This document shows positions 34,609 to 43,806 of a stretch of 64,000 nucleotides of DNA, piece after piece. Position numbers and translations under genes: made by a program. Position 1 is the first letter of the stretch. Each line of letters opens with the position of its first letter. The notes below the pieces were generated by a model. That model did no database searches. It was given only the letters and a program-made list of their open reading frames with translations, and had not been told where the DNA came from. This DNA is from Pseudomonadota bacterium. Its GTDB lineage: Bacteria > Pseudomonadota > Gammaproteobacteria > Burkholderiales > JAKAFK01. The DNA lies in the NCBI GenBank assembly GCA_021788645.1, contig JAJYKK010000005.1, positions 1 through 64,000 of the forward strand, in the 5' to 3' direction.

Positions 34609-36078
34609 CTAGGCGTCGCAGCGGCCATAGGCATCATCGAAGCGGACGATGTCGTCCTCCTCCAGGTAGGAGCCGGTCTGAATCTCGATGATCTGCAGCG
34701 GGATTCTGCCAGGGTTCTCGAGGCGGTGCCGGTGGGTCTTGGCGATGTAGGTCGACTGATTCTCCTCCAGGTAGATCTCCCGCTCCCCGTTTACGATGCG
34801 CGCGGTGCCGGCGATGACCACCCAATGCTCGGACCGGTGGTAATGCATCTGCATGGACAGCTTGGCCCCCGGCTTGACCACGATGCGCTTGATCTTGTAG
34901 CTCGGCCCGTCTTCCAGGATCGTATAGCTCCCCCAAGGCCGCGCCACGGTCAGATGCACTTCGGTCAGATGGCGGTGGTTCGCCTTGACGGCGGCCACGA
35001 GGCGCTTCAGATCGTGCACCTGGTCGCGGGGACAAACGAGCGTGGCATCGCGCGTCTGGACCACCGCCAGGTTGCTGAGCCCCAAGGTCGCGATGAGCCC
35101 CTGCTCGCTCCAAAGCAGGTTATAGCGGCTGTCCACCGCCAGTACCTCGCCTTGCACCATATTGCCGTTCTCGTCCTTGGCCTTTTGCTGGTAGATCGCC
35201 TCCCAGCTGCCCAGATCGTTCCACCCCATCTCCGCCGGCACGACAGCCACGTTATGCGCCAATTCCAGAAGGCCATAGTCGATCGACAGGTCGGGCAATG
35301 GCTCATATAGCGCCAGTGGCGCCAAGGGCTTCGCGCCGGCGGCCAGCCCCTCGGCCGCCGCATGAATCGCCGGCTGCGCCTCTTTGAGCGCTTCGCCGAA
35401 CGTCTGCGCCGAGAAGACGAACATCCCGGCGTTCCAGTAATAATCCCCGGCCGCGAGATAGGCCTGCGCCGCCGCCGCATCGGGCTTCTCGACAAAGCGC
35501 CGGACCCGCCGGACCCCTTGCTCGCCCGCCCGCGTCACGCCGTCTCCCGCCTGGATATAGCCGTACCCGGTGGCAGGCGCCGTAGGCTGCATGCCAAAGA
35601 GCGTGATGAATCCCTCACGCGCCCCCTCCTCTGCGCGCGCCCATGCCTGCTCGAAGGCCCTTTGGTCAGCGACTGCGTGGTCCGACGAGAAGACCGCCAC
35701 CAGCGCCGTGGGGTCTTTCGCCGCAATGCGCGCCACCGCCCAGGCAATCGCCGGCAGCGTGTTGCGCGCGACGGGCTCGGCCAGCACGCCATCCGCCAAT
35801 TCGGGGGCGATGGCATGGAGCTGCCCCATGACCTCGAAGCGGTGGTCCACATGGGTGACGGTCAGGACGTGATGCGGGTCCACCCGGGGCAGGACGCGGC
35901 GGACGGTCTCCTGGAGGAGCGATTCGCGCCCGTTGAGCGCCAGAAGCTGCTTGGGCATCGAGGACCGGGACAAGGGCCACAGACGAGTCCCGGACCCGCC
36001 CGCCAGGATCACCGCGTAGCGGACCCGCGGTGCATGCGCTACCGCTTTCAGCGTCGCTTTTGTTACAGTGGACGGCAT
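34609..36078 (-). CDS. manC: Mannose-1-phosphate guanylyltransferase / mannose-6-phosphate isomerase
   Basis: A 489-residue bifunctional type II enzyme (ManC/AlgA) making GDP-mannose for surface polysaccharides. The N-terminal nucleotidyltransferase has AVILAGGSGTRLWPLSRSSM and FVEKPD (about 175-180 in the fold). The C-terminal cupin isomerase has RPWGSYTILEDG, KPGAKLSMQMHYHRSEHW and YIAKTHRHRLENPG with metal-binding His residues. ATG at 36078 follows AGGGAG; a longer in-frame start at 36141 is less likely. Probably transcribed with the downstream GGQEF and cysM genes. Confidence 0.95.
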   Translation of the reverse strand: MPSTVTKATLKAVAHAPRVRYAVILAGGSGTRLWPLSRSSMPKQLLALNGRESLLQETVRRVLPRVDPHHVLTVTHVDHRFEVMGQLHAIAPELADGVLAEPVARNTLPAIAWAVARIAAKDPTALVAVFSSDHAVADQRAFEQAWARAEEGAREGFITLFGMQPTAPATGYGYIQAGDGVTRAGEQGVRRVRRFVEKPDAAAAQAYLAAGDYYWNAGMFVFSAQTFGEALKEAQPAIHAAAEGLAAGAKPLAPLALYEPLPDLSIDYGLLELAHNVAVVPAEMGWNDLGSWEAIYQQKAKDENGNMVQGEVLAVDSRYNLLWSEQGLIATLGLSNLAVVQTRDATLVCPRDQVHDLKRLVAAVKANHRHLTEVHLTVARPWGSYTILEDGPSYKIKRIVVKPGAKLSMQMHYHRSEHWVVIAGTARIVNGEREIYLEENQSTYIAKTHRHRLENPGRIPLQIIEIQTGSYLEEDDIVRFDDAYGRCDA

Positions 36079-36320
36079 CTTGTGGCTCCCTAGAGGCGGC
36101 ATTCGGGAGGCAAGCCCCGACGCCGTGCCCCAATTATACAAAATTCTTGCCAGAACAAGTGCTGCGGCCGCCGGGTCGCGGGCGAGTGCACCCGGCGTGC
36201 GCCGCCGGCAATCGTATCGTCATTTCCGTATGACATAGTCGCGTGCGCGCAGTCAGAGATATGGCCCGATTGCACAAGATGCGCCTTCATTTCCCACTCA
36301 CAAGCATCGAGGAGCCCTCC

Positions 36321-38042
36321 ATGGCAACGATTCCAAGCGGAGTGCCGATCGTCATCGGCGCGGCCTTACTTGCCGCATTCTCCGGCGCGCAGGCGCTCGC
36401 CCACCCTGTCCGCGAGGCCCCCGATCGCGCCCAGCGGGCCGACGCATACAAGACCGCAACACCGATCAAGCACGTGGTGATCATCTATCAGGAGAACGTC
36501 TCCTTCGATCACTACTTCGCCACTTATCCCGATGCGGCCAATCCGCCGGGCGAGCCTGCATTTCACGCCTTGCCGGGTACGCCTGCGGTCGACAACGTGG
36601 CGAGCGCCCACCTCCTGACCAACAATCCCAACGATACCAACCCGCTCAACGGATCCGACGCCGCCAACCCGTTCCGTCTCGACCGCACCCAAGCCGATAC
36701 GGCCGACCAGAATCATGGCTACACGGCCGAGCAGTTGGCCTACGATCACGGCGCCGCCGACCTGTTCCCGAAATATACCGGCAAAGGGTCGCCCGGCGGT
36801 GTCGGGGCGTTCGGCACCAAGGGGCAAGTCATGGGCTATTTCGATGGCAATACCGTGACCGCGATATGGAACTATGCCCAGCATTTCGCCATGAGCGACA
36901 ATGCCTACACCGACACCTACGGACCGTCGACCCCTGGAGCACTGGAAGCGGTGTCCGGCCAAACCAACGGCGTGGACTTGATCGCCTCGTCCAGGCACGC
37001 ATACTACATTCCGGATGGCCAGGGCGGCTATACGCTGATCAGCGATGTCGACCCGGCTTATGACGTGTGCTCGAGCGGCACCGATCAGGTCAGGATGACC
37101 GGCAAGAACATCGGCGACCTGCTCAATGCGCGCAGTATCTCCTGGGGCGGCTTCATGGGCGGGTTCGACCTGGCCCGGACCAATGCCAACGGCACGACAG
37201 GCTGTGGGCGAAGCACCTACTCGGCGACCGTAAGCGCGACGGTGACAGACTACATTCCACACCACAACTGGTTCCAGTACTACGCCTCCACCGCGAACCC
37301 GCGCCATGCCCGGCCGAGCTCGATCGGCGCGGTGGGACACACCTTTGAAGCCGACGGAAAGACCAGGGATCCCGCGAATCACGAGTATGGCCTCAAGGAC
37401 TTCTTTGCCGCGGTCAAGGCGGAGAACTTCCCTGCCGTGTCCTACCTGAAGGCGCCTGCCTTCGAGGACGGCCATGCCGGTTATTCGGATCCGCTCGACG
37501 AACAGGTCTTCGTGACGAAGGTCGTCAACTTCCTCGAACGGCAGCCACAGTGGCGCGACACTGCGGTCATCGTGACCTGGGACGATTCCGACGGCTGGTA
37601 CGACCACGCCTTTGCGACACCGACCAATCCCTCATTCGACCCACACGCGGACCACCTGAACGGCGCCGGCATTTGCGGCAAGGGCGCGCCGCTCGATGGC
37701 CTGAAGGGCCTGCCGGTCAACGGTCGTTGCGGTCCCGGCACGCGGCTGCCCTTCCTGGTGATCTCCCCGTATGCCAAGCGCAACGCTGTCAGCCACACGC
37801 GGATCTCACAGGCCTCGATCGTGCGTTTCATCGAGGACAACTGGCTGGGAGGCGAGCGCCTCGGCGGCGGCTCGTTTGACGCCGCCGCAGGCAGCCTCAT
37901 GGCGATGTTCGACTTCAGCCAGGGCCCCCGCAACCCGCCGCTGTTCCTCGACCCGCGCACCGGAACCCCGGTCCGCCCGATGGCCCGAGGCGCCTCGCTG
38001 CGCAGGCCGGCAAGAGAGCTCGCAAGGCTCGGGGGCTGGTAG
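36321..38042 (+). CDS. Secreted phosphoesterase (AcpA/phospholipase C family)
   Basis: A 573-residue exported protein of the bacterial phosphoesterase family that includes acid phosphatase AcpA and non-hemolytic phospholipase C. Signal peptide about 1-30 (IVIGAALLAAFSGAQA). Active-site blocks: IKHVVIIYQENVSFDHYFAT near the N-terminus with the metal-binding Glu and the nucleophile region, NAYTDTYGPSTPG in the middle, and VTWDDSDGWYDH with the C-terminal metal ligands. GAGGAGCC lies just upstream of ATG 36321, which also gives the cleanest signal peptide; upstream in-frame ATGs are rejected. The peroxidase gene follows after 11 bases. Confidence 0.9.
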   Translation: MATIPSGVPIVIGAALLAAFSGAQALAHPVREAPDRAQRADAYKTATPIKHVVIIYQENVSFDHYFATYPDAANPPGEPAFHALPGTPAVDNVASAHLLTNNPNDTNPLNGSDAANPFRLDRTQADTADQNHGYTAEQLAYDHGAADLFPKYTGKGSPGGVGAFGTKGQVMGYFDGNTVTAIWNYAQHFAMSDNAYTDTYGPSTPGALEAVSGQTNGVDLIASSRHAYYIPDGQGGYTLISDVDPAYDVCSSGTDQVRMTGKNIGDLLNARSISWGGFMGGFDLARTNANGTTGCGRSTYSATVSATVTDYIPHHNWFQYYASTANPRHARPSSIGAVGHTFEADGKTRDPANHEYGLKDFFAAVKAENFPAVSYLKAPAFEDGHAGYSDPLDEQVFVTKVVNFLERQPQWRDTAVIVTWDDSDGWYDHAFATPTNPSFDPHADHLNGAGICGKGAPLDGLKGLPVNGRCGPGTRLPFLVISPYAKRNAVSHTRISQASIVRFIEDNWLGGERLGGGSFDAAAGSLMAMFDFSQGPRNPPLFLDPRTGTPVRPMARGASLRRPARELARLGGW

Positions 38043-38053
38043 GCGCGGCGCGC

Positions 38054-39580
38054 ATGATATCTCGCCCGCCGGCTTCCGGTACGGTCCGCCGCCCTTCAGG
38101 GCTACGCGCCGCCGCATGGGGCGCGGGGACAGCGCTCCTGCTGATGGGCGGCGCCCTGGCTCTGGCGCCGGTCCCCTTGTCCCTGTGGTGTCGGCGGCCG
38201 CTGGAGGCCTTCTGGCTGGCGCAAGGCCTGAACCCGCATCCCGTCCGACTGGTCCGCCCGCCCGTGCGGAAACTGACCGCCATGGCCCAACTGGGACGGA
38301 CGCTGTTCTATGATCCCCGCCTATCCGCCTCGGGACGAATGTCCTGCGCCACCTGCCACAGTCCGGCTCACGCCTATGGGCCACCGGATGCGGCTGCGGT
38401 CGCGCATGGGGGGGCGCGTCTTCAGACCCCCGGCTTCCGCGCCGTCCCTTCGCTGCGCTATCTCTATCGCCAGCCGATCTTCAGCATCGGCCCCGACTTC
38501 GCTGCCGGCGAGCATGATCACGGCCCGACGCTGCGCCAGCAGGCGCAGCAAGCCGGCGGCCATGTCCGGGTGCAGAAAACGGCGCGCTCGCCCCAGGCCG
38601 CCTCCGCCAACTGGGTACCCGAAGGCGGTCTGTTCTGGGACGGACGCGCCGATACCTTGCAGCAACAAGCCAGCGGGCCGCTGTTCAATCCCGCCGAGAT
38701 GGACGCCGGCACGCCGGCGCGGGTGGCCATGGTGCTGGCGCATTCCGGCTATGCCGGCGATTTCCGTCGCCTGTTCGGGGCCGGCATCTTCAGCGATCCG
38801 CGGCAGGTCGTCGCCGAGGCGACGTTTGCGCTGGCGCGCTACCAGATCGAGTCTCCGGCGTTCCATCCCTTCACCAGCAAGTTCGACGCATGGTTGGCGG
38901 GGAAGGCCCGCTTTGACCGCGCCGAGGTGCGGGGCTATCTGGCGTTCAATGACCCAAGCAAGGGCAATTGCGCCGCCTGCCATCTCGATCGGCCCACACC
39001 GGACGGACTGCCGCCCCTGTTCACCGATTTCCAGTACGAGGCGTTGGGCGTCCCCCGGAATCCGGACATCCCTGCGAACCGCAATCCCCACTACTACGAT
39101 CTGGGCCTGTGCGGTCCGTTTCGCACCGACATGCGCAAACAGCCCGCCTATTGCGGCATGTTCCTCACCCCCAGCCTGCGCAATGTGGCGACCCGGCATG
39201 TATTCTTCCATAACGGCGTGTTCCACTCGCTCAGCCAAGTGCTGGAATGGTATGTCAACCGGGACCTGCACCCGTCACGGTTCTATCCGAAGGACGCGGC
39301 GGGCAGGATCATCAAGTATGACGACATGCCGGCCCGCTACCGCGTCAATGTCGATACGAGCGATGCGCCGTTCAACCGGCATCCGGGCGATCCGCCCGCG
39401 CTGACCCAATCCGAGATCCGCGATGTGATCGCATTTCTCAAGACGCTCAGCGACGGCTATCGGCCCGGCGATGCGGATCGGCGGCGGCCCGACCGCGCCA
39501 GGAAGCGCCCCTCTCCCATCGCGCCCGCCGAGGCCCGCCCCCGAAGGCCGGATCATGGCCAAGCCCTGCCCGGTCGATGA
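38054..39580 (+). CDS. Di-heme cytochrome c peroxidase / MauG family protein
   Basis: A 508-residue periplasmic or membrane-anchored protein with one N-terminal hydrophobic helix (about 23-45). Two c-type heme sites: Cys98-Ala-Thr-Cys101-His102 (SCATCHSP) and Cys306-Ala-Ala-Cys309-His310 (NCAACHLD). FNPAEM and TPSLRNVATRHVFFHNGVF are typical of the CCP/MauG family. The C-terminal 40 residues are Arg/Pro-rich with no homology. It may reduce peroxide or modify a protein; pairing with a phosphoesterase gene is suggestive of a joint secreted function but unproven. Confidence 0.9.
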   Translation: MISRPPASGTVRRPSGLRAAAWGAGTALLLMGGALALAPVPLSLWCRRPLEAFWLAQGLNPHPVRLVRPPVRKLTAMAQLGRTLFYDPRLSASGRMSCATCHSPAHAYGPPDAAAVAHGGARLQTPGFRAVPSLRYLYRQPIFSIGPDFAAGEHDHGPTLRQQAQQAGGHVRVQKTARSPQAASANWVPEGGLFWDGRADTLQQQASGPLFNPAEMDAGTPARVAMVLAHSGYAGDFRRLFGAGIFSDPRQVVAEATFALARYQIESPAFHPFTSKFDAWLAGKARFDRAEVRGYLAFNDPSKGNCAACHLDRPTPDGLPPLFTDFQYEALGVPRNPDIPANRNPHYYDLGLCGPFRTDMRKQPAYCGMFLTPSLRNVATRHVFFHNGVFHSLSQVLEWYVNRDLHPSRFYPKDAAGRIIKYDDMPARYRVNVDTSDAPFNRHPGDPPALTQSEIRDVIAFLKTLSDGYRPGDADRRRPDRARKRPSPIAPAEARPRRPDHGQALPGR

Positions 39581-39978
39581 CAATGGGCTTCTTGAGGAAT
39601 ACACCTTCTTATGCTGTTAACATAGTCCGCGACGAAGACCACGGCTTTTCTGCGCTGAATGACACATCATCACAAGGAAGAGCGTTGTTCGGCGCCACTT
39701 TCTGCCTATTGTAAGCGACGTTTCATTTGGCGTACCATGTGCTGGCGGCGGCGGAAAAGGCAAGAAAATTGCCCGCCGCGGCGAAGGAAGCACAAGAAAC
39801 GCAATAACGGCCAACAATAATCGGTTTTGTCGCGCGGCGCAGTCGGTTCGCGTGGCAGTCCTGACCGGCGACGGTCTCGCAGGGCGTCGAACCGCCTGAT
39901 TGGCAATGCCGCGAGAAGGTCAAGCCATCGAATAACCAACAAGAGCCGGTAGAGAAGAGGCGACTTTAAGGGTGGGAC
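39581..39978. other. 398-base regulatory-looking region upstream of the pel operon
   Basis: No gene is supported. The stretch is less GC-rich than the coding DNA on either side and should carry the pel promoter. A weak candidate is TTGTAA (39709-39714), 18 bases, TACCAT (39733-39738). A TGTTAACA palindrome lies near 39616-39623, and a stable hairpin lies at 39748-39779. Confidence 0.5.
39748..39779 (+). repeat. Two-part hairpin in the pel leader region
   Basis: GCGGCG (39748-39753) pairs with CGCCGC (39774-39779), and inside it GGCAA (39759-39763) pairs with TTGCC (39769-39773). The terminal loop and the 5' internal bulge both read GAAAA. It lies 200 bases before pelA and could be an RNA structure or a protein site. 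Confidence 0.35.
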
Positions 39979-42900
39979 GTGCACGCAGGATTGGTGACAG
40001 ATAGCGGCCCAGCGCCGCAGGGTGGCGCGTGCGCCACATGCGATCCATTGCAATTGTGGATAGGGGTTCGCAACTGGCGTGCGGCCCGCGCCCGCCGCCG
40101 CCCTTTTCGTCTGTTCCGGGCCGGTTGCCTGGTGGCCATGGTCGGGCTTTGCGCCCTGGCGCTGACGGGCCGCGCGCACGCGGGACCGGCGCCGTCGATC
40201 GCCTTCTTCTACGGCGGGCATCCCCCGATCGACGTCCTCGCCGACTTCGACTGGGTCGTGGTCCAGCCGGACGCCCTTAAGGATCCCGCCGCGCTAGCCA
40301 GCCCGCACACCCGCGTGTTTGCCTACGTTTCTCTGGGCGAGGCGGAAACCGATGGGCACACGGCGGCTGCATTGCCCGCCCCGTGCCGCCTCGGCGAAAA
40401 CGGTCCCTGGAAGAGCTGGATCGTCGACCAGCGCATGGCCGTCTGCCGCACCGTCTATGCCCGGCATGTCATCGCACCCTTGCTGGCGCGCGGCTACCGC
40501 GACTTCTTCTTCGATACGCTCGACAGCTACCGCTTGGTCCTCAAGACACAGGCACAACGCCAAGCCTACCGCAACGGATTAATCTCACTGATCAGGAGCG
40601 TCCATCAGGCCGATCCGGGCGGCCGGATTCTCCTGAACCGCGGGTTCACGCTGCTCGATGCCCTCAAAGGCCAAGGGATCGTCGGCGTCGCCGCGGAGTC
40701 CCTGTATCGCGGGTGGGACCAAGCCACGCAGCAATACATCGCGCTCGCCCCGTCCGATACACGCGCGCTTCTCGCCCGGCTCGACCGCGTTCGCCGACGC
40801 GGACTGACGGCCATCGCCATTGACTACCTGCCGCCCGGCGACGTTGCCAAAGCCCAGCGACTCGCCCAACGCATCGCGCGCCACGGCATCGTTCCCTACG
40901 TCGCCGATGCCCAGCTCGAGACCGTCGGGGTAAGCACCATCACCGCGCTGCCGCGCAAGGTGCTCATGCTGTATGCCGGCGCCGGCGATGCCATGAACAA
41001 CAATCTCAACTGGTATGCGGCCATGCCGCTCAACCATCTCGGCTACGCGACACGCACCGTCGACGTGAGCCGCGAGCGCCTGCCTTCAGGCCCGCTTACC
41101 GGCCAAGTCGCCGGCATCGTGACGTGGTTCGATGGAAGCCGTTTCCCTCATTCCGCCGCCACCTGGCGCTGGCTGCGCCGGCAAATGCAAGCCGGCGTGC
41201 CGGTGGCGATCCTGGGCGACTTCGGGTTGCCCGCAAGCAGCACCACTTTGCTGCCGCTCGGACTCAGCCTGGGCACGGCGCCCCCTCCCGGCCTCAACGC
41301 GGCGCGCATCGCCGTCAGAGACCCTCGCTATCTCGGGTTCGAGAATCCCGTGGTGCCGAGCGCCCCGGATTTCAGTCCGATCCAGCTCGAACGGGGCACG
41401 CCCCTCCTCACGCTGACGGTCGCAGGCAGCACCGAAGTGGCGGCCGGACTGACACCCTGGGGCGGATACTGCCTCGCCCCTTACGTGCTGCGAAACCTGC
41501 CGCAAGGGGATCTTCCGAAGGCCCAGCAGCAAGCCGCATGGATCCTCAATCCGTTCCGCTTCTTCCGCGCGGCCCTGCGGCTACCGACCATCCCCGCGTA
41601 TGACTATACCACCGCGAGCGGGCGCCGCCTGCTGTTCGCCCTCATCGATGGCGATGGCTTTTCGAACGGCTCCTGGATCGGCGCCTTCCATGGACAACCC
41701 GCGGCCAAGGTCATTCTCGATCAAGTCCTCCAGCGCTTCCCCCTACCGGTCACCGCGTCCGTGATCGCCTCGGAATTCATAGATCAGGGGGGCCTTCATA
41801 CGCCGGCCGAGGTCGCACAACTGCGCCCCATCGCGCGCGCCATCTTCGCCCTCCCCTGGGTGGAGATCGGTAGCCACACCTATTCCCATCCCTTCGACTG
41901 GAGCGCGCTCGAGCAGGATCCGGATCTGTCGACGGGCCTGCATCTGCGCACCGGAGCAGCCGGCACCCCGGTCTATGTGACCGACCAGGCCTCACCCCTC
42001 AAATACGGCTACAACCTGCCCGTGCCGGGCTACCGCTTCAGCGCCAAGATGGAAGTTGCCGGTTCCGCGGACATTATCAACCGCCTGTTGGCCCCCCCCG
42101 GCAAAAAGGTCGAGGTCATCCAGTGGTCCGGCGATACCGATCCCGATGCCCGCGTCCTGAGCATCGCCTACGAGAGCGGTTTGACCAACATCAACGGCGA
42201 CAACAGCACGATCACCCGCGCCCACCCTTCGCTCACCAACGTGGTGCCGCTGGGCGCCTGGAAGGGTTCCTACTTTCAGGTCTATTCGCCGATCGCCAAC
42301 GAGGACGAATTCACCCACGGCTGGCAGCCGCCATACTGCGGCTACGCCCAAGCGATCCAGACCATGCAGATGACCAACCGTCCCCGCCGCCTGGCGCCCA
42401 TGGAGATCTACTACCACTTCTATTCCGGCGCGCGCCCGTGTGGTCTGGCAAGCCTCCTGCAGGTCTACCAGTGGGCGCAAAAACAACCCAGCACACCGGT
42501 CTTCGCGTCGACCTATAGCCGCATTGCCGTGGACTTCGAATCCGCGGGCATGGCGGCATCGGCCGATGGCGACATACTGGCCCGTCATTATGGTCATGAT
42601 CAGGAGATTCGCATCCCTTTATCCGTTGGATATCCGGATCTCTCGCGCTCGCGCAACATCGCGGGATACGATGACTTCGGCAATCAGCGCTATGTCCACC
42701 TGGGGCCCGGCGGCAACGCCGCACTCTATCTGCAGGACTCCCCTCCGCACGAGCCTTACCTGAGGAGCGCCAACGGCGTGGTCCGGGCGCTCACCCGTGC
42801 GCCCGGACAATTGACCCTCACCCTGCGCGCGCAGGTGCCCTTGGACTTTACGCTCGGCAACGCCGCTCGTTGCCGCACGCAGGTCGACCATCAGATCCGT

Positions 42901-42984
42901 CACGGCGGCCGCGAGCCGCATGACGCCGTGCATTTTGCGCTCAAGGCGCACCGCGCGCGCATCGACGTCAGCTGTGGCTCCTGA
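39979..42984 (+). CDS. pelA: PelA, Pel polysaccharide deacetylase and hydrolase
   Basis: A periplasmic multidomain enzyme of up to 1001 residues. After an export signal (hydrophobic LVAMVGLCALALTGRAHA, ending about residue 68) comes a GH166-type glycoside hydrolase (about 72-310) with probable catalytic Asp179 (FFFDTLDSY) and Glu240 (VAAESLYRGWD). A reductase-like middle domain follows (about 325-520). The C-terminal CE18 deacetylase has metal-binding Asp557/Asp559 (LIDGDGFS) and His633/His637 (GSHTYSHPF). It deacetylates and trims Pel during secretion. The N-terminus before residue 45 is not conserved-looking; a TTG at 40054 is an alternative start. First gene of pelABCDEFG. Confidence 0.95.
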   Translation: MHAGLVTDSGPAPQGGACATCDPLQLWIGVRNWRAARARRRPFRLFRAGCLVAMVGLCALALTGRAHAGPAPSIAFFYGGHPPIDVLADFDWVVVQPDALKDPAALASPHTRVFAYVSLGEAETDGHTAAALPAPCRLGENGPWKSWIVDQRMAVCRTVYARHVIAPLLARGYRDFFFDTLDSYRLVLKTQAQRQAYRNGLISLIRSVHQADPGGRILLNRGFTLLDALKGQGIVGVAAESLYRGWDQATQQYIALAPSDTRALLARLDRVRRRGLTAIAIDYLPPGDVAKAQRLAQRIARHGIVPYVADAQLETVGVSTITALPRKVLMLYAGAGDAMNNNLNWYAAMPLNHLGYATRTVDVSRERLPSGPLTGQVAGIVTWFDGSRFPHSAATWRWLRRQMQAGVPVAILGDFGLPASSTTLLPLGLSLGTAPPPGLNAARIAVRDPRYLGFENPVVPSAPDFSPIQLERGTPLLTLTVAGSTEVAAGLTPWGGYCLAPYVLRNLPQGDLPKAQQQAAWILNPFRFFRAALRLPTIPAYDYTTASGRRLLFALIDGDGFSNGSWIGAFHGQPAAKVILDQVLQRFPLPVTASVIASEFIDQGGLHTPAEVAQLRPIARAIFALPWVEIGSHTYSHPFDWSALEQDPDLSTGLHLRTGAAGTPVYVTDQASPLKYGYNLPVPGYRFSAKMEVAGSADIINRLLAPPGKKVEVIQWSGDTDPDARVLSIAYESGLTNINGDNSTITRAHPSLTNVVPLGAWKGSYFQVYSPIANEDEFTHGWQPPYCGYAQAIQTMQMTNRPRRLAPMEIYYHFYSGARPCGLASLLQVYQWAQKQPSTPVFASTYSRIAVDFESAGMAASADGDILARHYGHDQEIRIPLSVGYPDLSRSRNIAGYDDFGNQRYVHLGPGGNAALYLQDSPPHEPYLRSANGVVRALTRAPGQLTLTLRAQVPLDFTLGNAARCRTQVDHQIRHGGREPHDAVHFALKAHRARIDVSCGS

Positions 42985-42987
42985 CCC

Positions 42988-43806
42988 ATGGATTTGCTGA
43001 CCCCCGCTCTCGAGCATCGCGACCCTTACTATGCAACCCTTGCGGAGCGTCGCGTCGGCGCGCACCAGGCGGCGCCGCGTGAACACTTCGCGCCCCTGTG
43101 GTTGCTCGCCAGCCTGATTCTCGCCACCCTCGCCGCGCTCTTGTTTCTCTATCCCAGGCCTTACCTCCTGAAGACCCTGCGCGACCATCCCCAACCGACC
43201 TTGGCGACGCTTGCCTATCTGCGACTCATGGTCATCGAGCAGCCTAGCGCCGCCGACACGCGCCTTCTGCTCGCGCAGGAGGCGCTTGCGGCTGGCGACT
43301 GGCCATTGGCACGCGATGCGCTTTCGCCATGGCGCGACAAGGCCCCTTCAGCCGTGCCGCCCGAGGTCGCCGCCATGCGGCTGCGCCTGCAACAGGCCGA
43401 ACTCGGCAGCCCGCGCACCTTATCCGCTCGCCGTGACGCGCTTTCCAAGGCATATGTGAAAGACCTCTTGGCACTCGCACCCCATATGGCGCCGTCTACA
43501 CTCCGGCATGCAATCACCGTCGTCGCCTCGCTCGGGCACTACCAGACGTCGGCTCGCCTGTGCACCCTCCTCATCCGGCGCACCCGGAACCCGGCGCTGC
43601 GGCAAGCGGCCTTCGATAGCGGCATCAAGGCCCTGCTGGCATCCGGCGACGCGGCGGCCGCCCTCGCCTTTGCTCAGGCCGATCTGCCGCTCATGCCGCC
43701 GTCGCGCATCCTCTGGCGCGAGATGACACGGCTCGCGCTGCAGGCGGGCAACGCGAGAATGGCTGCCGAGTATGCCCACCATCTCGTCAAACTGCCCTCC
43801 TCATGA
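42988..43806 (+). CDS. Membrane-anchored TPR-like protein, separate N-terminal part of PelB
   Basis: A 272-residue protein with one membrane helix (about 36-55, LWLLASLILATLAALLFLY) followed by helical repeats (about 75-270) in TPR style. It lies between pelA and the barrel-encoding pelB, overlapping the latter by four bases. In P. aeruginosa PelB is one chain of 1193 residues with an N-terminal membrane helix, many TPRs and a C-terminal barrel. Here this gene plus the next add up to 1225 residues with the same domain order, so PelB appears split into an inner-membrane TPR protein and an outer-membrane protein. The assignment rests on position and topology, not on sequence identity. Confidence 0.75.
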   Translation: MDLLTPALEHRDPYYATLAERRVGAHQAAPREHFAPLWLLASLILATLAALLFLYPRPYLLKTLRDHPQPTLATLAYLRLMVIEQPSAADTRLLLAQEALAAGDWPLARDALSPWRDKAPSAVPPEVAAMRLRLQQAELGSPRTLSARRDALSKAYVKDLLALAPHMAPSTLRHAITVVASLGHYQTSARLCTLLIRRTRNPALRQAAFDSGIKALLASGDAAAALAFAQADLPLMPPSRILWREMTRLALQAGNARMAAEYAHHLVKLPSS

